A stretch of DNA of 64,000 nt from Micromonospora sp. LH3U1. Lineage in GTDB: Bacteria > Actinomycetota > Actinomycetes > Mycobacteriales > Micromonosporaceae. Where the stretch lies: positions 558,001 through 622,000 of the forward strand of contig NZ_CP116936.1 in assembly GCF_028475105.1 (NCBI RefSeq), written 5' to 3'. This document shows, piece after piece, positions 52,224 to 60,863 of the stretch. The notes under the pieces are model-generated. The model was given only the letters and a program-made list of their open reading frames with translations, searched no databases and had not been told where the DNA came from. The translations under genes were made by a program, and so were the position numbers. Each line of letters starts with the position of its first letter. The first letter of the stretch is position 1.

Positions 52224-53498
52224 TCACCATGCCGTTTCCGTGCTCCTGTTCGACTCCGGCCACCGGTCGGTGGCGGTGAATGGGGGCGGGGTCCGCGGTT
52301 GATCCGGCTCGTCTGCGCGCCCTGCGGCGGTCACCACCGCGGCCAGCCCGGTGGTCAGCGGCACGGCCGCGATCAGACCGAGTGTGGCGACGGCGCTGCG
52401 GACGATTTCCTGCGCGAGGAACTCGCTGGTGAGGATCTGCCCGATCGGCCGCGAGTCGGCGGTGAGCAGGAGCAGCAGCGGTAGCGACGCGCCCGCGTAC
52501 GCCAGCACGATGGTGTTGACAGTGGAGGCGATGTGCGCGCGGCCGACCCGGGTGGCCGCACGGTACAACTGCAACCGGGTCAGCCCGGGGTTCGCGTTCG
52601 CCAGTTCGGTGACGGTGGCCGCCTGGGTGACCGTCACGTCGTCGAGCACCCCGAGCGAGCCGATGATGATTCCCGCGAGCAGCAGGCCGTGCAGGTCCAC
52701 GTCTCCCTGGAACATCGACAGGGTGGTGGCATCCTCGCTGCCGAAGCCGGTGAGGTGGGTTGCGGCCGTGGCGATGGTGGCGAGCACGCCGGTCAGCACC
52801 AGGCTGCCGAGGGTGCCGAGGACCGCGACCGAGGTCTGCGCGGTGACCCCGTGCGTCAGATAGAGCACGACGAACATGATGAGGGCCGCGCCGACCACCG
52901 CCATCAGCAGGGGCGATCTGCCGGCGCCGATGCCCGGCAGCACGAAGGTGAGCAGGATGGCGAAGCTGGCGGCCAGCCCGGCGAGCGCGGCCAGGCCCCG
53001 CCACCGACCGAACGCGACGATCGCCGCGGCGAAGACCACCGCCAGCCACACCATCGGGGTGCCGCGCTGGTGTTCGGCGATGTTCCAGTTGCTGAGGGCG
53101 GGATCGGTCGGATCGGTCAGCTCGACCAGGATGACCTCGTCGCCGACGTCGACCCTGGGGGCACCGGGCCCGTCGGGCACCGGTGTCTGCACCTTCTGGC
53201 CGGCGGTCGGCCCGTCGTCGACCCGGACGTCGACCGTGCCGCACGGCCCGGCGCCGCCCCTCGGCGCGCCCTCAGGAGTCGACGGCACCGGCGGGCACGG
53301 CTCGGTGACCACCCGGGTCACCGTGCCGGGATAGCGCGGTACGTCCGCCCCACCGTCGGTCTGCGGTGGACCACCGCGCGGCCAGAGCAGCACTGCGGCG
53401 AGCACGGTAGCGACGAACAGGGGCACCACGGTCACGACGAGGATCCGTCGCACCCGGGGCGGGGCGGACGGAGCGGGGCGGGTGTGGTCGGAACCCAA
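52224..53498 (-). CDS. YibE/F family membrane protein
   Basis: The 424-residue protein has an N-terminal membrane helix, a periplasmic-type stretch, and a C-terminal bundle of about seven helices with GVLDDVTVTQAATVTELA and ASTVNTIVLAYAGASLPLLLLL, both typical of YibE/F proteins. Their function is unknown. The likely start is TTG 53498, with GGGAG eight bases upstream. A GTG at 53615 would add a low-complexity, less protein-like extension. It lies 301 bp from the riboswitch-controlled gene downstream on the same strand. Confidence 0.82.
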   Translation of the reverse strand: MGSDHTRPAPSAPPRVRRILVVTVVPLFVATVLAAVLLWPRGGPPQTDGGADVPRYPGTVTRVVTEPCPPVPSTPEGAPRGGAGPCGTVDVRVDDGPTAGQKVQTPVPDGPGAPRVDVGDEVILVELTDPTDPALSNWNIAEHQRGTPMVWLAVVFAAAIVAFGRWRGLAALAGLAASFAILLTFVLPGIGAGRSPLLMAVVGAALIMFVVLYLTHGVTAQTSVAVLGTLGSLVLTGVLATIATAATHLTGFGSEDATTLSMFQGDVDLHGLLLAGIIIGSLGVLDDVTVTQAATVTELANANPGLTRLQLYRAATRVGRAHIASTVNTIVLAYAGASLPLLLLLTADSRPIGQILTSEFLAQEIVRSAVATLGLIAAVPLTTGLAAVVTAAGRADEPDQPRTPPPFTATDRWPESNRSTETAW

Positions 53499-53808
53499 GG
53501 CGAGACTCCCAACGATCCGGTGCGGGGTACGTGTCAGCGGGCCGGTCGGTTCACCGTCACCGCGCAAACGGACCGAGAGGCGCGCCGGATCGCTGGCTGA
53601 CGAGCACTTGATCACGGACGGTCAGTGCCGGGCCCGGCTGGCCGGGGACCGGGCCACAAAATGGAGGCACCGGTGGTCGACTGTGCGACGGCGGACGGGG
53701 GGTCATCGTGGGGAATGCTAACCAGCCCGATCCGGGGCTGCAGGGCGCGGCGGAGTGTCGGCGGCTGAACCGCCCACGGGGCGGCCCCCGGCGCGGCATG
53801 TTGGAGAC
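53499..53808. other. 310-bp region between the YibE/F and CopB-like genes
   Basis: It contains the divergent promoters. I looked for a CsoR-type operator (C-run, G-run, flanked by AT) and did not see one, unlike the csoR-copZ gap. In-frame alternative starts exist for both genes (53615 and 53755). Confidence 0.45.
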
Positions 53809-55878
53809 ATGCCCGCTCCGTCACCGCCCGACCCCCAGCAGCACGCTGCCCCCGCCGCGCCCATGCAACACGACGAGCACGCCGGGCACGACAAGCACGC
53901 CGGGCACGATCCCGCGATGTTTCGTCGCCGCTTCTGGGTCTGCCTGGTGCTCACCGTGCCGGTGGTCCTGACCAGCCACCTCGTGTCGGATCAGCTGGGC
54001 CTGAGCGGGGAGGTCCCCGGCCGTTCCTGGGTGGGCCCGGTGCTCGGCTCGGTGGTGTTCTGGTGGGGCGGTTGGCCGTTCCTGGTCGGCGCGGTCCGGG
54101 AGGTGCGGGACCGGGCGCCCGGCATGATGCTGCTCGTCGCGATGGCGATCACCGTCGCCTACACCGCGTCACTGGCCACCAGCGTCGGCGCCTTCGACCT
54201 GGATTTCTGGTGGGAGTTGGCCGCGCTGGTCACCATCATGCTGCTCGGGCACTGGCAGGAGATGAAGGCCATCGGGCAGGCGCGGGGAGCGCTCGCGGCG
54301 CTGGCCGCGCTGCTACCGGACGAGGCCGAGCGGGTGGCGGCGGACGGACGGGTCGAGGCGGTGCCGGTGACCGGTCTGCGGGTCGGAGACGTGGTGCTGG
54401 TCCGTCCGGGGGGTCGGGTGCCGGCGGACGGCCGGATCGTCGACGGTGGCGCCGAACTGGACGAGTCGATGATCACCGGCGAGTCGCGACCGGTCGCCCG
54501 ATCGACGGGCGATCGGGTGGTGGCCGGCACCGTCGCCACCGACTCGGCGATCCGGGTGCGTGTCGAGGCGCTGGGTGACCAGACCGCGCTCGCCGGCATC
54601 CAACGGATGGTCGCGCAGGCCCAGGGCTCTGGCGGGCGGGCCCAACTGCTGGCTGACCGGTTCGCCGCCGCGCTGTTCTACCTGGCTACCGGCACTGCCG
54701 TGTTGACCGTGCTGGTCTGGACCGCACTCGGCCAGCCCGGCGAGGCGGTGGTCCGCGCGGTGACCGTCCTGGTGATCGCCTGTCCGCACGCGCTGGGTCT
54801 CGCCATCCCCCTGGTCGTCGCGCTCTCCACCGCGTTGGCCGCGCGGTCCGGGATCCTGGTCAAGGATCGGTTGGCGTTGGAGCGGATGCGGACGGTCGGC
54901 GCGGTGCTCTTCGACAAGACCGGCACGCTGACCCGGGGCGAGCACGCGGTCACCGACCTGGTGACGGTGCCTGGCGTCGAGCGGGACGAGGTGCTGCGGA
55001 TCGCGGCGGGCGTCGAGTCGGACAGTGAACATCCGTTGGCTCGGGCGATCGTGGCGGCGGCCGGGCGCTCCGGCCCGGCCCCGGCCGCCGGGTTCCGGTC
55101 GCTGCCGGGCCGTGGGGTGCGGGCAATCATCGACGGTACGGAGTACGCGGTGGGCGGGCCGGCGCTGCTGCGGGAACTGGGCCTGTCGCTCCCGGCGGAG
55201 CTGGAGGCGGCGACCGGGCGGTGGTCAGCGCGGGGGGCTGCGGTGCTGCACCTGGTGCGGTTGCCGGAGACCGTGCTCGGCGCGTTCGCGTTGACCGACG
55301 AGGTGCGTCCGGAGGCCCGGCGGGCCGTCGACGAGTTGCGTGCCGAGGGCGTCCGGACGATCGCCATGATCACGGGTGACGCTCGGCCGGTGGCCGAAGC
55401 GGTCGCGGCCGAACTCGGCTTCCGGCCCGGCGTCGACGAGGTCTTCGCCGAGGTGCTGCCGGCGGAGAAGGAGGACCGGGTGGCCGACCTCCAGCGGCGA
55501 GGGCTGGTCGTGGCGATGGTCGGCGACGGGGTGAACGACGCGCCGGCGTTGGCCCGAGCGGACGTCGGCATCGCGATCGGCGCGGGCACCGATGTGGCGA
55601 TCGAGTCCGCCGGGGTGGTGCTGGCGTCCTCGGACCCACGCGGGGTGGCTGCCGTGGTCCGGCTGTCCCGGTCGTCGTACCGGAAGATGCGACAGAACCT
55701 GGCCTGGGCGGCGGGCTACAACGTGGTGGCGCTGCCGCTGGCGGCAGGGGTGCTGGCCTGGGCCGGTGTGGCGTTGAGCCCGGCGGTGGCCGCGGTGCTG
55801 ATGTCCGCGTCCACCATCGTGGTGGCGCTCAACGCCCAGTTGCTGCGCCGGGTCCGTCTCGACCCGGTGCCGGACTGA
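53809..55878 (+). CDS. Heavy-metal P-type ATPase, CopB-like (CPH type)
   Basis: The 689-residue ATPase has a His-rich N-terminus (HDEHAGHDKHAGHD) instead of an HMA domain. It carries the CPH motif C325-P326-H327 in the ion path (VIACPHALGL), the phosphorylation motif DKTGT at about D369, TGES and the GDGVND hinge near residue 571. CPH marks the P1B-3 group, which exports Cu(II) or silver in CopB. In this context copper is likely. ATG 53809 is preferred over GTG 53755, which would add 18 residues. It is the first gene of the copper cluster but has no CsoR box of its own. Confidence 0.88.
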   Translation: MPAPSPPDPQQHAAPAAPMQHDEHAGHDKHAGHDPAMFRRRFWVCLVLTVPVVLTSHLVSDQLGLSGEVPGRSWVGPVLGSVVFWWGGWPFLVGAVREVRDRAPGMMLLVAMAITVAYTASLATSVGAFDLDFWWELAALVTIMLLGHWQEMKAIGQARGALAALAALLPDEAERVAADGRVEAVPVTGLRVGDVVLVRPGGRVPADGRIVDGGAELDESMITGESRPVARSTGDRVVAGTVATDSAIRVRVEALGDQTALAGIQRMVAQAQGSGGRAQLLADRFAAALFYLATGTAVLTVLVWTALGQPGEAVVRAVTVLVIACPHALGLAIPLVVALSTALAARSGILVKDRLALERMRTVGAVLFDKTGTLTRGEHAVTDLVTVPGVERDEVLRIAAGVESDSEHPLARAIVAAAGRSGPAPAAGFRSLPGRGVRAIIDGTEYAVGGPALLRELGLSLPAELEAATGRWSARGAAVLHLVRLPETVLGAFALTDEVRPEARRAVDELRAEGVRTIAMITGDARPVAEAVAAELGFRPGVDEVFAEVLPAEKEDRVADLQRRGLVVAMVGDGVNDAPALARADVGIAIGAGTDVAIESAGVVLASSDPRGVAAVVRLSRSSYRKMRQNLAWAAGYNVVALPLAAGVLAWAGVALSPAVAAVLMSASTIVVALNAQLLRRVRLDPVPD

Positions 55879-55884
55879 GGGCCG

Positions 55885-56181
55885 TCAGCCGCGCTTCATC
55901 AACCGGCCGACTGCCGCCATCATCTCGGTGGCCATCTCGTCGGCCCGGCCCTCGGCCGCGCCCTCGTGCATGCAGTGCCGGGCGTGCCCGTCGAGCAGCC
56001 CGAGCGCCACCTTGTCGAGAGCGGCCTGGATCGCGGAGATCTGGGTGAGCACGTCGATGCAGTAGCGGTCGTCGTCGACCATCTTCTCGATGCCGCGGAC
56101 CTGCCCCTCGACACGGCGGAGCCGCGCGAGCAGTTGGTCCTTGCTGGCGGTGTACCCGCGGATCGGGGTGGGTGCGGTCAT
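55885..56181 (-). CDS. csoR: Copper-sensing repressor CsoR
   Basis: The 98-residue helical repressor has the CsoR copper ligands C41, H66 and C70, with spacing (25 and 4) identical to the mycobacterial C36, H61, C65. The N-terminal segment LARLRRVEGQVRGIEKM matches the family. CsoR leaves its operator when Cu(I) binds. ATG 56181 is divergent from copZ. The stop is six bases from the convergent CopB-like stop. Confidence 0.92.
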   Translation of the reverse strand: MTAPTPIRGYTASKDQLLARLRRVEGQVRGIEKMVDDDRYCIDVLTQISAIQAALDKVALGLLDGHARHCMHEGAAEGRADEMATEMMAAVGRLMKRG

Positions 56182-56196
56182 AGCAACCAGGATAGC

Positions 56197-56213
56197 GTAC
56201 CCCTGGGGGGTAT
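56197..56213. promoter_or_regulatory. CsoR-type operator 1
   Basis: GTACCCCTGGGGGGTAT is a quasi-palindrome of a C-run and a G-run flanked by A/T, the CsoR operator pattern. It lies 16 bp upstream of csoR and is positioned for autoregulation. Confidence 0.75.
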
Positions 56214-56234
56214 GGTAGGGTCGCTTCTGGTGGG

Positions 56235-56250
56235 ATACCCCCACCGGGTA
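56235..56250. promoter_or_regulatory. CsoR-type operator 2
   Basis: ATACCCCCACCGGGTA is a second, less perfect C-run/G-run quasi-palindrome, 26 bp before the copZ start. It is positioned to control the copZ-copA direction. Confidence 0.6.
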
Positions 56251-56275
56251 CCGGTACCGCGAGGGAGACGATCCA

Positions 56276-56485
56276 ATGGTCAACACGACGTACCAGGTGC
56301 AGGGCATGACCTGTGGGCACTGCGTCAGCGCGGTCAGCGCCGAGGTGGGCGCCATCGCGGGGGTGAGCGATGTCCAGGTCGACCTGGCCACCGGTCGGGT
56401 CACCGTCAACAGTGACCAACCACTGGACGTGGAGACCGTCCGGGCTGCCGTCGACGAGGCCGGCTACAACCTCGTCGACGCCTGA
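56276..56485 (+). CDS. copZ: Copper chaperone CopZ
   Basis: The 69-residue protein is one HMA domain with metal motif GMTCGHC and C-terminal AAVDEAGYNLVDA. It carries Cu(I) to the ATPases. ATG 56276 lies in the divergent csoR-copZ region behind two CsoR-type operators. The gene for the exported His-rich protein follows after 14 bp, so copZ, that gene and copA form one operon. Confidence 0.9.
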   Translation: MVNTTYQVQGMTCGHCVSAVSAEVGAIAGVSDVQVDLATGRVTVNSDQPLDVETVRAAVDEAGYNLVDA

Positions 56486-56499
56486 TCATGGGAGTCGGC

Positions 56500-57456
56500 A
56501 TGAACACGGTGACCAAATTGGGCGGGTTCGCCCTCGGCCTCGTAGCGGTCTTCGGCGCGACGTACGGGGTCGGCCGGCTGGTCGACGACCCCGCCCCGGT
56601 CGCCGAGAGCCGGCGGGACGGCGGCGTCGCCCCCGTGACGGGCGAACACGGCGAGTCGGTCGACCGGCTCCCCGGCGGCCTGCTCGTCTCCGACCGCGGC
56701 TACACCCTCGAACCGGTCGACGCCCCGGCCGGCGAGTTCGCCTTCCGGATCGTCGGGCCGGGCGGCCCGGTGACCCGGTACGACGTGGCGCACGACAAGC
56801 GGATGCACCTGATCGTCGCCCGACGGGACCTCTCCGGTTTCCGCCACGTGCACCCCGACCTGGCCCCGGACGGCACCTGGCGGGTCGACACCCCGCTGGC
56901 CGGCCCCGGTCAGTGGCGGGCGTTCGCCGACTTCACCCCGACCGGGGGCGAGCCGCTGACCCTCGGCGTGGACGTGACGATTCCCGGTGAGCTGACCGAA
57001 CGGCCGTTGCCCGCCCCGGCGACGAGCACCACCGTCGACGGCTACACGGTCACCCTGACCGGTGCGCCGCAACCCGGCAGCACATCGCCGCTGACCTTCA
57101 CCGTGAGCCGGAGCGGGCAGCCGGTCACCGACCTGGAGCCCTACCTGGGCGCGTACGGGCACCTGGTGGCTCTGCGCCGGGGCGACCTGGCGTACCTGCA
57201 TGTGCACCCGGACGGGACGCCCGGCGACGGGCGGACCCAGCCCGGCCCGGCGGTCACCTTCCTCGCGGACGTGCCCTCGGCTGGCAGCTACCGGCTCTAC
57301 CTCGACTTCCGGCACGGCGGGGCGGTGCACACCGCCGAATTCACCGTCGTCACCGGCACCCCACCGGCCGACGCTCCGCCGGCCAGTGGCGACCCGAGCG
57401 GACCCGCACCGACCGGCGGCGCCGACCACGGCACCCCCGGACACGGGCACAACTGA
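56500..57456 (+). CDS. Exported, His-rich copper-associated protein
   Basis: The 318-residue protein has an N-terminal hydrophobic segment (about residues 5-25, FALGLVAVFGATYG) acting as signal or anchor, followed by beta-rich domains. HVHPD occurs twice, near residues 112 and 235, and the tail ends DHGTPGHGHN. The spacing of His and Met residues (KRMHLIV, HLVALR) suggests surface copper binding. ATG 56500 follows GGGAG by six bases; an ATG lies at 56488. It lies between copZ and copA with short gaps and is therefore part of the copper operon. I know of no characterised function. Confidence 0.8.
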   Translation: MNTVTKLGGFALGLVAVFGATYGVGRLVDDPAPVAESRRDGGVAPVTGEHGESVDRLPGGLLVSDRGYTLEPVDAPAGEFAFRIVGPGGPVTRYDVAHDKRMHLIVARRDLSGFRHVHPDLAPDGTWRVDTPLAGPGQWRAFADFTPTGGEPLTLGVDVTIPGELTERPLPAPATSTTVDGYTVTLTGAPQPGSTSPLTFTVSRSGQPVTDLEPYLGAYGHLVALRRGDLAYLHVHPDGTPGDGRTQPGPAVTFLADVPSAGSYRLYLDFRHGGAVHTAEFTVVTGTPPADAPPASGDPSGPAPTGGADHGTPGHGHN

Positions 57457-57468
57457 CGGGACCAGACG

Positions 57469-59715
57469 ATGACCACCACCAGCAGACCGCTGCCCGAGGC
57501 ACCGAACCGGATCGAGTTGTCGATCGGCGGGATGACCTGCGCCGCCTGCGCCGCCCGGATCGAGAAGAAACTCAACCGGATGGACGGGGTGAGCGCCACC
57601 GTCAACTACGCCACCGAGAAGGCGACCGTCCGGTACGCCGACGGCGTCACGCCGGACGACCTGATCGAGACCGTGCAGAAGACCGGGTACAAGGCCGCGC
57701 TGCCGGCCCCGCCGACCGCCGAGCCGCCGGCGGATCCGCTGAGCGCCCCGCGTACCCGGCTCTGGGTTTCGGTGGCGTTGAGCGTGCCGGTGGTCCTGCT
57801 GGCCATGGTCCCGGCCTGGCAGTTCGACTACTGGCAGTGGCTGTCGCTGACCCTGGCCGCCCCGGTGGTGGTCTGGGGTGGGCTTCCCTTCCACCGGGCC
57901 GCCTGGACCAACCTGCGGCACGGCGCGGCAACGATGGACACGCTGGTCTCGCTCGGCACCCTCGCCGCGTTCGGCTGGTCGCTCTGGGCGCTCTTCCTCG
58001 GAGACGCCGGGATGCCCGGGATGACGCACCCGTTCCGCTTCGACATCACCCGCACCGACGGTGCCGGCAACATCTACCTGGAGGCGGCCGCCGGGGTCAC
58101 CGTCTTCATCCTGGCCGGCCGCTACTTCGAGGCACGATCCAAGCGGACCGCCGGTGCCGCCCTGCGCGCTCTGCTCGAACTCGGGGCCAAGGAGGTGGCG
58201 GTGCTGCGCGACGGGGTGGAGACGCTGATCCCCGTGGACCGGCTCGCCGTCGGTGACCGTTTCGTGGTCCGCCCCGGGGAAAAGATCGCCACCGATGGTG
58301 TGGTCGACGAGGGCACCTCTGCCGTCGACGCCAGCATGCTCACCGGCGAGTCGGTGCCGGTCGAGGTCGGCCCGGGCGACGGCGTGGTCGGTGCCACGAT
58401 CAACGCGGGCGGGCGGCTGGTCGTCACCGCGACCCGGGTTGGCGCGGACACCCAACTCGCCCGGATGGCCGACCTGGTCGAGCAGGCGCAGAGCGGCAAG
58501 GCGGCCGTGCAGCGGCTGGCGGACCGGATCTCCGGCGTCTTCGTGCCCATCGTCATCACGCTGGCCGTGGGCACCCTCGGTTGGTGGCTCGGGACCGGCG
58601 CCGGCCCGACTGCCGCGTTCACCGCCGCCGTGGCCGTGCTGATCATCGCCTGCCCCTGCGCGCTAGGGCTGGCCACGCCGACCGCGTTGCTGGTCGGCAC
58701 CGGCCGGGGCGCCCAGCTCGGTGTGCTGATCAAGGGGCCGGAGGTGCTGGAGTCGACCCGCCGGGTGGACACCGTGGTGCTGGACAAGACCGGCACCGTG
58801 ACGACCGGCCGGATGACCCTGGTGGACGTGGTGCCGGCCAGCGGGGAGGACCGGGCCGAGCTGCTCCGGCTGGCCGGCGCGGTGGAGGCTGCCTCCGAGC
58901 ACCCGATCGCCCGTGCGGTCGCGGCGGGTGCCGCCGAGGCGGGCGCGCTGCCCCCGGTGACCGGCTTCCGCAATCTCGAAGGGCTGGGCGTGACCGCCAC
59001 GGTCGACGGGCGGGTCGTGCTGGTCGGCCGGGTCCGGCTGCTGCGCGAGCGCGAGATCGACGTACCGCCGGAGGTCGAGTGGGCCGTGCGCGACGCGGAG
59101 GCCGCCGGCCGTACGGCGATCGTCGCCGGCTGGGACGGGCGAGCGCGGGGCGTGCTCGCGGTCGCCGACGTGGTTCGGCCAACCAGTCGGGCGGCGGTGG
59201 CCCGGCTGCGCGCGCTGGGGCTCACCCCGGTCCTGCTGACCGGGGACAACACCATCGTGGCCCGCGCGGTCGCCGCCGAGGTGGGCATCGACGAGGTGAT
59301 CGCCGAGGTACTGCCGGCCGGCAAGGTCGACGTGGTCAAGCGGCTCCAGGCCGAGGGGCGGTCGGTGGCGATGGTCGGCGACGGGGTCAACGACGCCCCG
59401 GCGCTGGCCCAGGCCGACCTCGGGCTGGCCATGGGCACCGGCACCGACGTGGCGATCGAGGCGTCCGACCTCACCCTCGTCCGGGGCGACCTGGACGCCG
59501 CGGTGGACGCCATCCGGCTGTCCCGCCGCACGCTCGGCATCATCCGGGGCAACCTGTTCTGGGCGTTCGGCTACAACGTGGCGGCCCTGCCGTTGGCCGC
59601 CGCCGGGCTGCTCAACCCGATGATCGCCGGTGCGACGATGGCGTTGTCCTCGGTCTTCGTGGTGGCCAACAGTCTGCGACTGCGCCGGTTCCGTCCGGCC
59701 GCCGGTGATCTGTGA
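57469..59715 (+). CDS. copA: Copper-exporting P-type ATPase CopA
   Basis: The 748-residue ATPase starts with one HMA domain carrying C24-A-A-C27 in GMTCAAC. The ion path has C395-P396-C397 ([10 protein letters not shown]), the P1B-1 signature of Cu(I) exporters. The phosphorylated residue is D439 in DKTGT; TGES, HP (SEHPIARA) and GDGVND near 637-642 complete the core. ATG 57469 lies 12 bp after the exported protein gene. With CopB-like at 53809, two copper-type ATPases of different classes flank csoR and copZ. Confidence 0.93.
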   Translation: MTTTSRPLPEAPNRIELSIGGMTCAACAARIEKKLNRMDGVSATVNYATEKATVRYADGVTPDDLIETVQKTGYKAALPAPPTAEPPADPLSAPRTRLWVSVALSVPVVLLAMVPAWQFDYWQWLSLTLAAPVVVWGGLPFHRAAWTNLRHGAATMDTLVSLGTLAAFGWSLWALFLGDAGMPGMTHPFRFDITRTDGAGNIYLEAAAGVTVFILAGRYFEARSKRTAGAALRALLELGAKEVAVLRDGVETLIPVDRLAVGDRFVVRPGEKIATDGVVDEGTSAVDASMLTGESVPVEVGPGDGVVGATINAGGRLVVTATRVGADTQLARMADLVEQAQSGKAAVQRLADRISGVFVPIVITLAVGTLGWWLGTGAGPTAAFTAAVAVLIIACPCALGLATPTALLVGTGRGAQLGVLIKGPEVLESTRRVDTVVLDKTGTVTTGRMTLVDVVPASGEDRAELLRLAGAVEAASEHPIARAVAAGAAEAGALPPVTGFRNLEGLGVTATVDGRVVLVGRVRLLREREIDVPPEVEWAVRDAEAAGRTAIVAGWDGRARGVLAVADVVRPTSRAAVARLRALGLTPVLLTGDNTIVARAVAAEVGIDEVIAEVLPAGKVDVVKRLQAEGRSVAMVGDGVNDAPALAQADLGLAMGTGTDVAIEASDLTLVRGDLDAAVDAIRLSRRTLGIIRGNLFWAFGYNVAALPLAAAGLLNPMIAGATMALSSVFVVANSLRLRRFRPAAGDL

Positions 59716-59789
59716 CGGCGGCAATGGTTGAACCGGCGACGGCGGGGGTACTGCTGAGGGCGTAGCGACGCTCGCAATGGAGGTTGGCA

Positions 59790-59963
59790 ATGGGTATCGA
59801 CGACAAGATCAACAACGCCAGCGAGGACGCGGCCGGCAAGCTGAAGGAAGGCGCCGGTCGGGCCACCGATAACGAGCAGCTCGAGGCTGAGGGTCGTACC
59901 GACCAGTCCGCCGCCAAGCTCAAGCAGGCCGGCGAGAAGATCAAGGACGCCTTCAAGAGCTGA
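59790..59963 (+). CDS. CsbD family stress protein
   Basis: This 57-residue, charged helical protein starts MGIDDKINNASEDAAGKLKE and contains LEAEGRTDQSAAKLKQAGEK, the CsbD repeat pattern. ATG 59790 is preceded by GGAGG seven bases upstream. CsbD proteins are induced by general stress in Bacillus and are abundant in many actinomycetes; the biochemical role is unknown. It is too short for many ORF cut-offs but is clear. A strong hairpin follows. Confidence 0.88.
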   Translation: MGIDDKINNASEDAAGKLKEGAGRATDNEQLEAEGRTDQSAAKLKQAGEKIKDAFKS

Positions 59964-59978
59964 CGTACGACGTAACCC

Positions 59979-60016
59979 GCACGCCGGGCCGGTGATCATT
60001 CACCGGCCCGGCGTGC
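59979..60016 (+). terminator. Terminator after the CsbD gene
   Basis: A 17-bp perfect stem beginning GCACGCCGGGCC, with a TCAT loop, starts 16 bp past the stop and is followed by a short TGTGTGT run. Confidence 0.85.
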
Positions 60017-60092
60017 TGTGTGTCCGGCCTTTTCCGCGACCCTGAGATCCCCCTGATTCCGCTTCCGACCGGCACTGCCGCGCGGCGATACC

Positions 60093-60110
60093 TGCTAACT
60101 TCTGTTGGCA
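60093..60110. promoter_or_regulatory. Imperfect palindrome before the HTH gene
   Basis: TGCTAAC-TTCT-GTTGGCA matches its complement at 6 of 7 positions. It ends 16 bp before ATG 60127 and is a candidate autoregulatory site. Confidence 0.4.
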
Positions 60111-60126
60111 TGTGCAAGGGCTGGTT

Positions 60127-60474
60127 ATGAGCGCCGCTCCACCGCCGACCGGCGACGACCTGGTCCGGGTGCTGGCCACCCTGGCCAACCCGCACCGGCT
60201 GCGGGTCGTCGCCGCGCTGGCCCGCGAGCGTGCCTACGTCAGCGGGCTGGCCCGGCAACTGGGCATCAGCCGGGCGCTGTTGCAGGTCCACCTACGGAAG
60301 CTGGCGGCGGCCGGTCTGGTCACCGCCAGCCTGGAGTTGTCGGAGGACGGGAAGGCCATGAACTACTACGAGGTGAAGCCGTTCGTGCTCACACTCACCC
60401 CCGAGGTCATCGCGGCGGCGGTCAAGACGCTCACCGTGCCCGACTCGGGCGAGCAGCCGGGAGCGGAGCGATGA
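60127..60474 (+). CDS. ArsR-like winged-helix regulator
   Basis: The 115-residue protein begins with a region typical of ArsR-type helices (LVRVLATLANPHRLRVVAALAR) and has the recognition part YVSGLARQLGISRALLQVHLRKLAAAGLV. No cysteine metal-site pair is present, so it is not a classic metal sensor. ATG 60127 follows an AAGGG site; GTG 60112 is also possible. Its stop overlaps the ATG of a small membrane protein gene by four bases (ATGA), so the two are translationally coupled. Confidence 0.85.
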   Translation: MSAAPPPTGDDLVRVLATLANPHRLRVVAALARERAYVSGLARQLGISRALLQVHLRKLAAAGLVTASLELSEDGKAMNYYEVKPFVLTLTPEVIAAAVKTLTVPDSGEQPGAER

Positions 60475-60740
60475 GCGAGCACGACTGGACCGAGGTGGTC
60501 GGAGCGATCGGCATCTTCGCTCTGCTCATCAGCGTGTTCACGGTGACCGTCGTCCAGCTCGCCAAGACCCGGCGGGCCCGGCTCGAATCGGCCCGCGCGG
60601 ACGACTACCGCCGGCTCGCCGAGACGGCCGCTCAGGCCCAGGCGGAGAACGCCCGACTGCTCGCGGCGATGGATGGCCGGCTGGGCGGGATGGAGACCCG
60701 GATGACCACGCTCGAACGCGTCCTGCGCGAGGTCGACTGA
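60471..60740 (+). CDS. Small membrane protein coupled to an HTH regulator
   Basis: The 89-residue protein has one membrane helix (residues about 9-30, VVGAIGIFALLISVFTVTVVQL) and a cytoplasmic coiled-coil-like tail rich in Ala, Glu and Arg (ARADDYRRLAETAAQAQAENARLL). It overlaps the ArsR-like gene by four bases. Such a pairing suggests that the membrane protein sequesters or senses for the regulator, but this is inference. It ends before a strong hairpin. Confidence 0.72.
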   Translation: MSEHDWTEVVGAIGIFALLISVFTVTVVQLAKTRRARLESARADDYRRLAETAAQAQAENARLLAAMDGRLGGMETRMTTLERVLREVD

Positions 60741-60757
60741 CCTGTCCCCCGGGAAGC

Positions 60758-60791
60758 CCCGGGCCGTCGAGCGGCTACTCGACGGCCCGGG
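60758..60791 (+). terminator. Terminator after the HTH-membrane protein pair
   Basis: A 14-bp perfect stem CCCGGGCCGTCGAG with its complement surrounds a six-base loop, 17 bp past the stop. Confidence 0.82.
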
Positions 60792-60863
60792 TGGAAGCAG
60801 CATCACCTCGCCCAGTGGGCGAGTTTCACCGGTAACGCTCCTTCGAGGAGAGGACAGCACCTC

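Noticed and set aside
53499..53808. CsoR box before the CopB-like gene
   Set aside because: No C-run/G-run quasi-palindrome flanked by A/T occurs there, unlike in the csoR-copZ gap.
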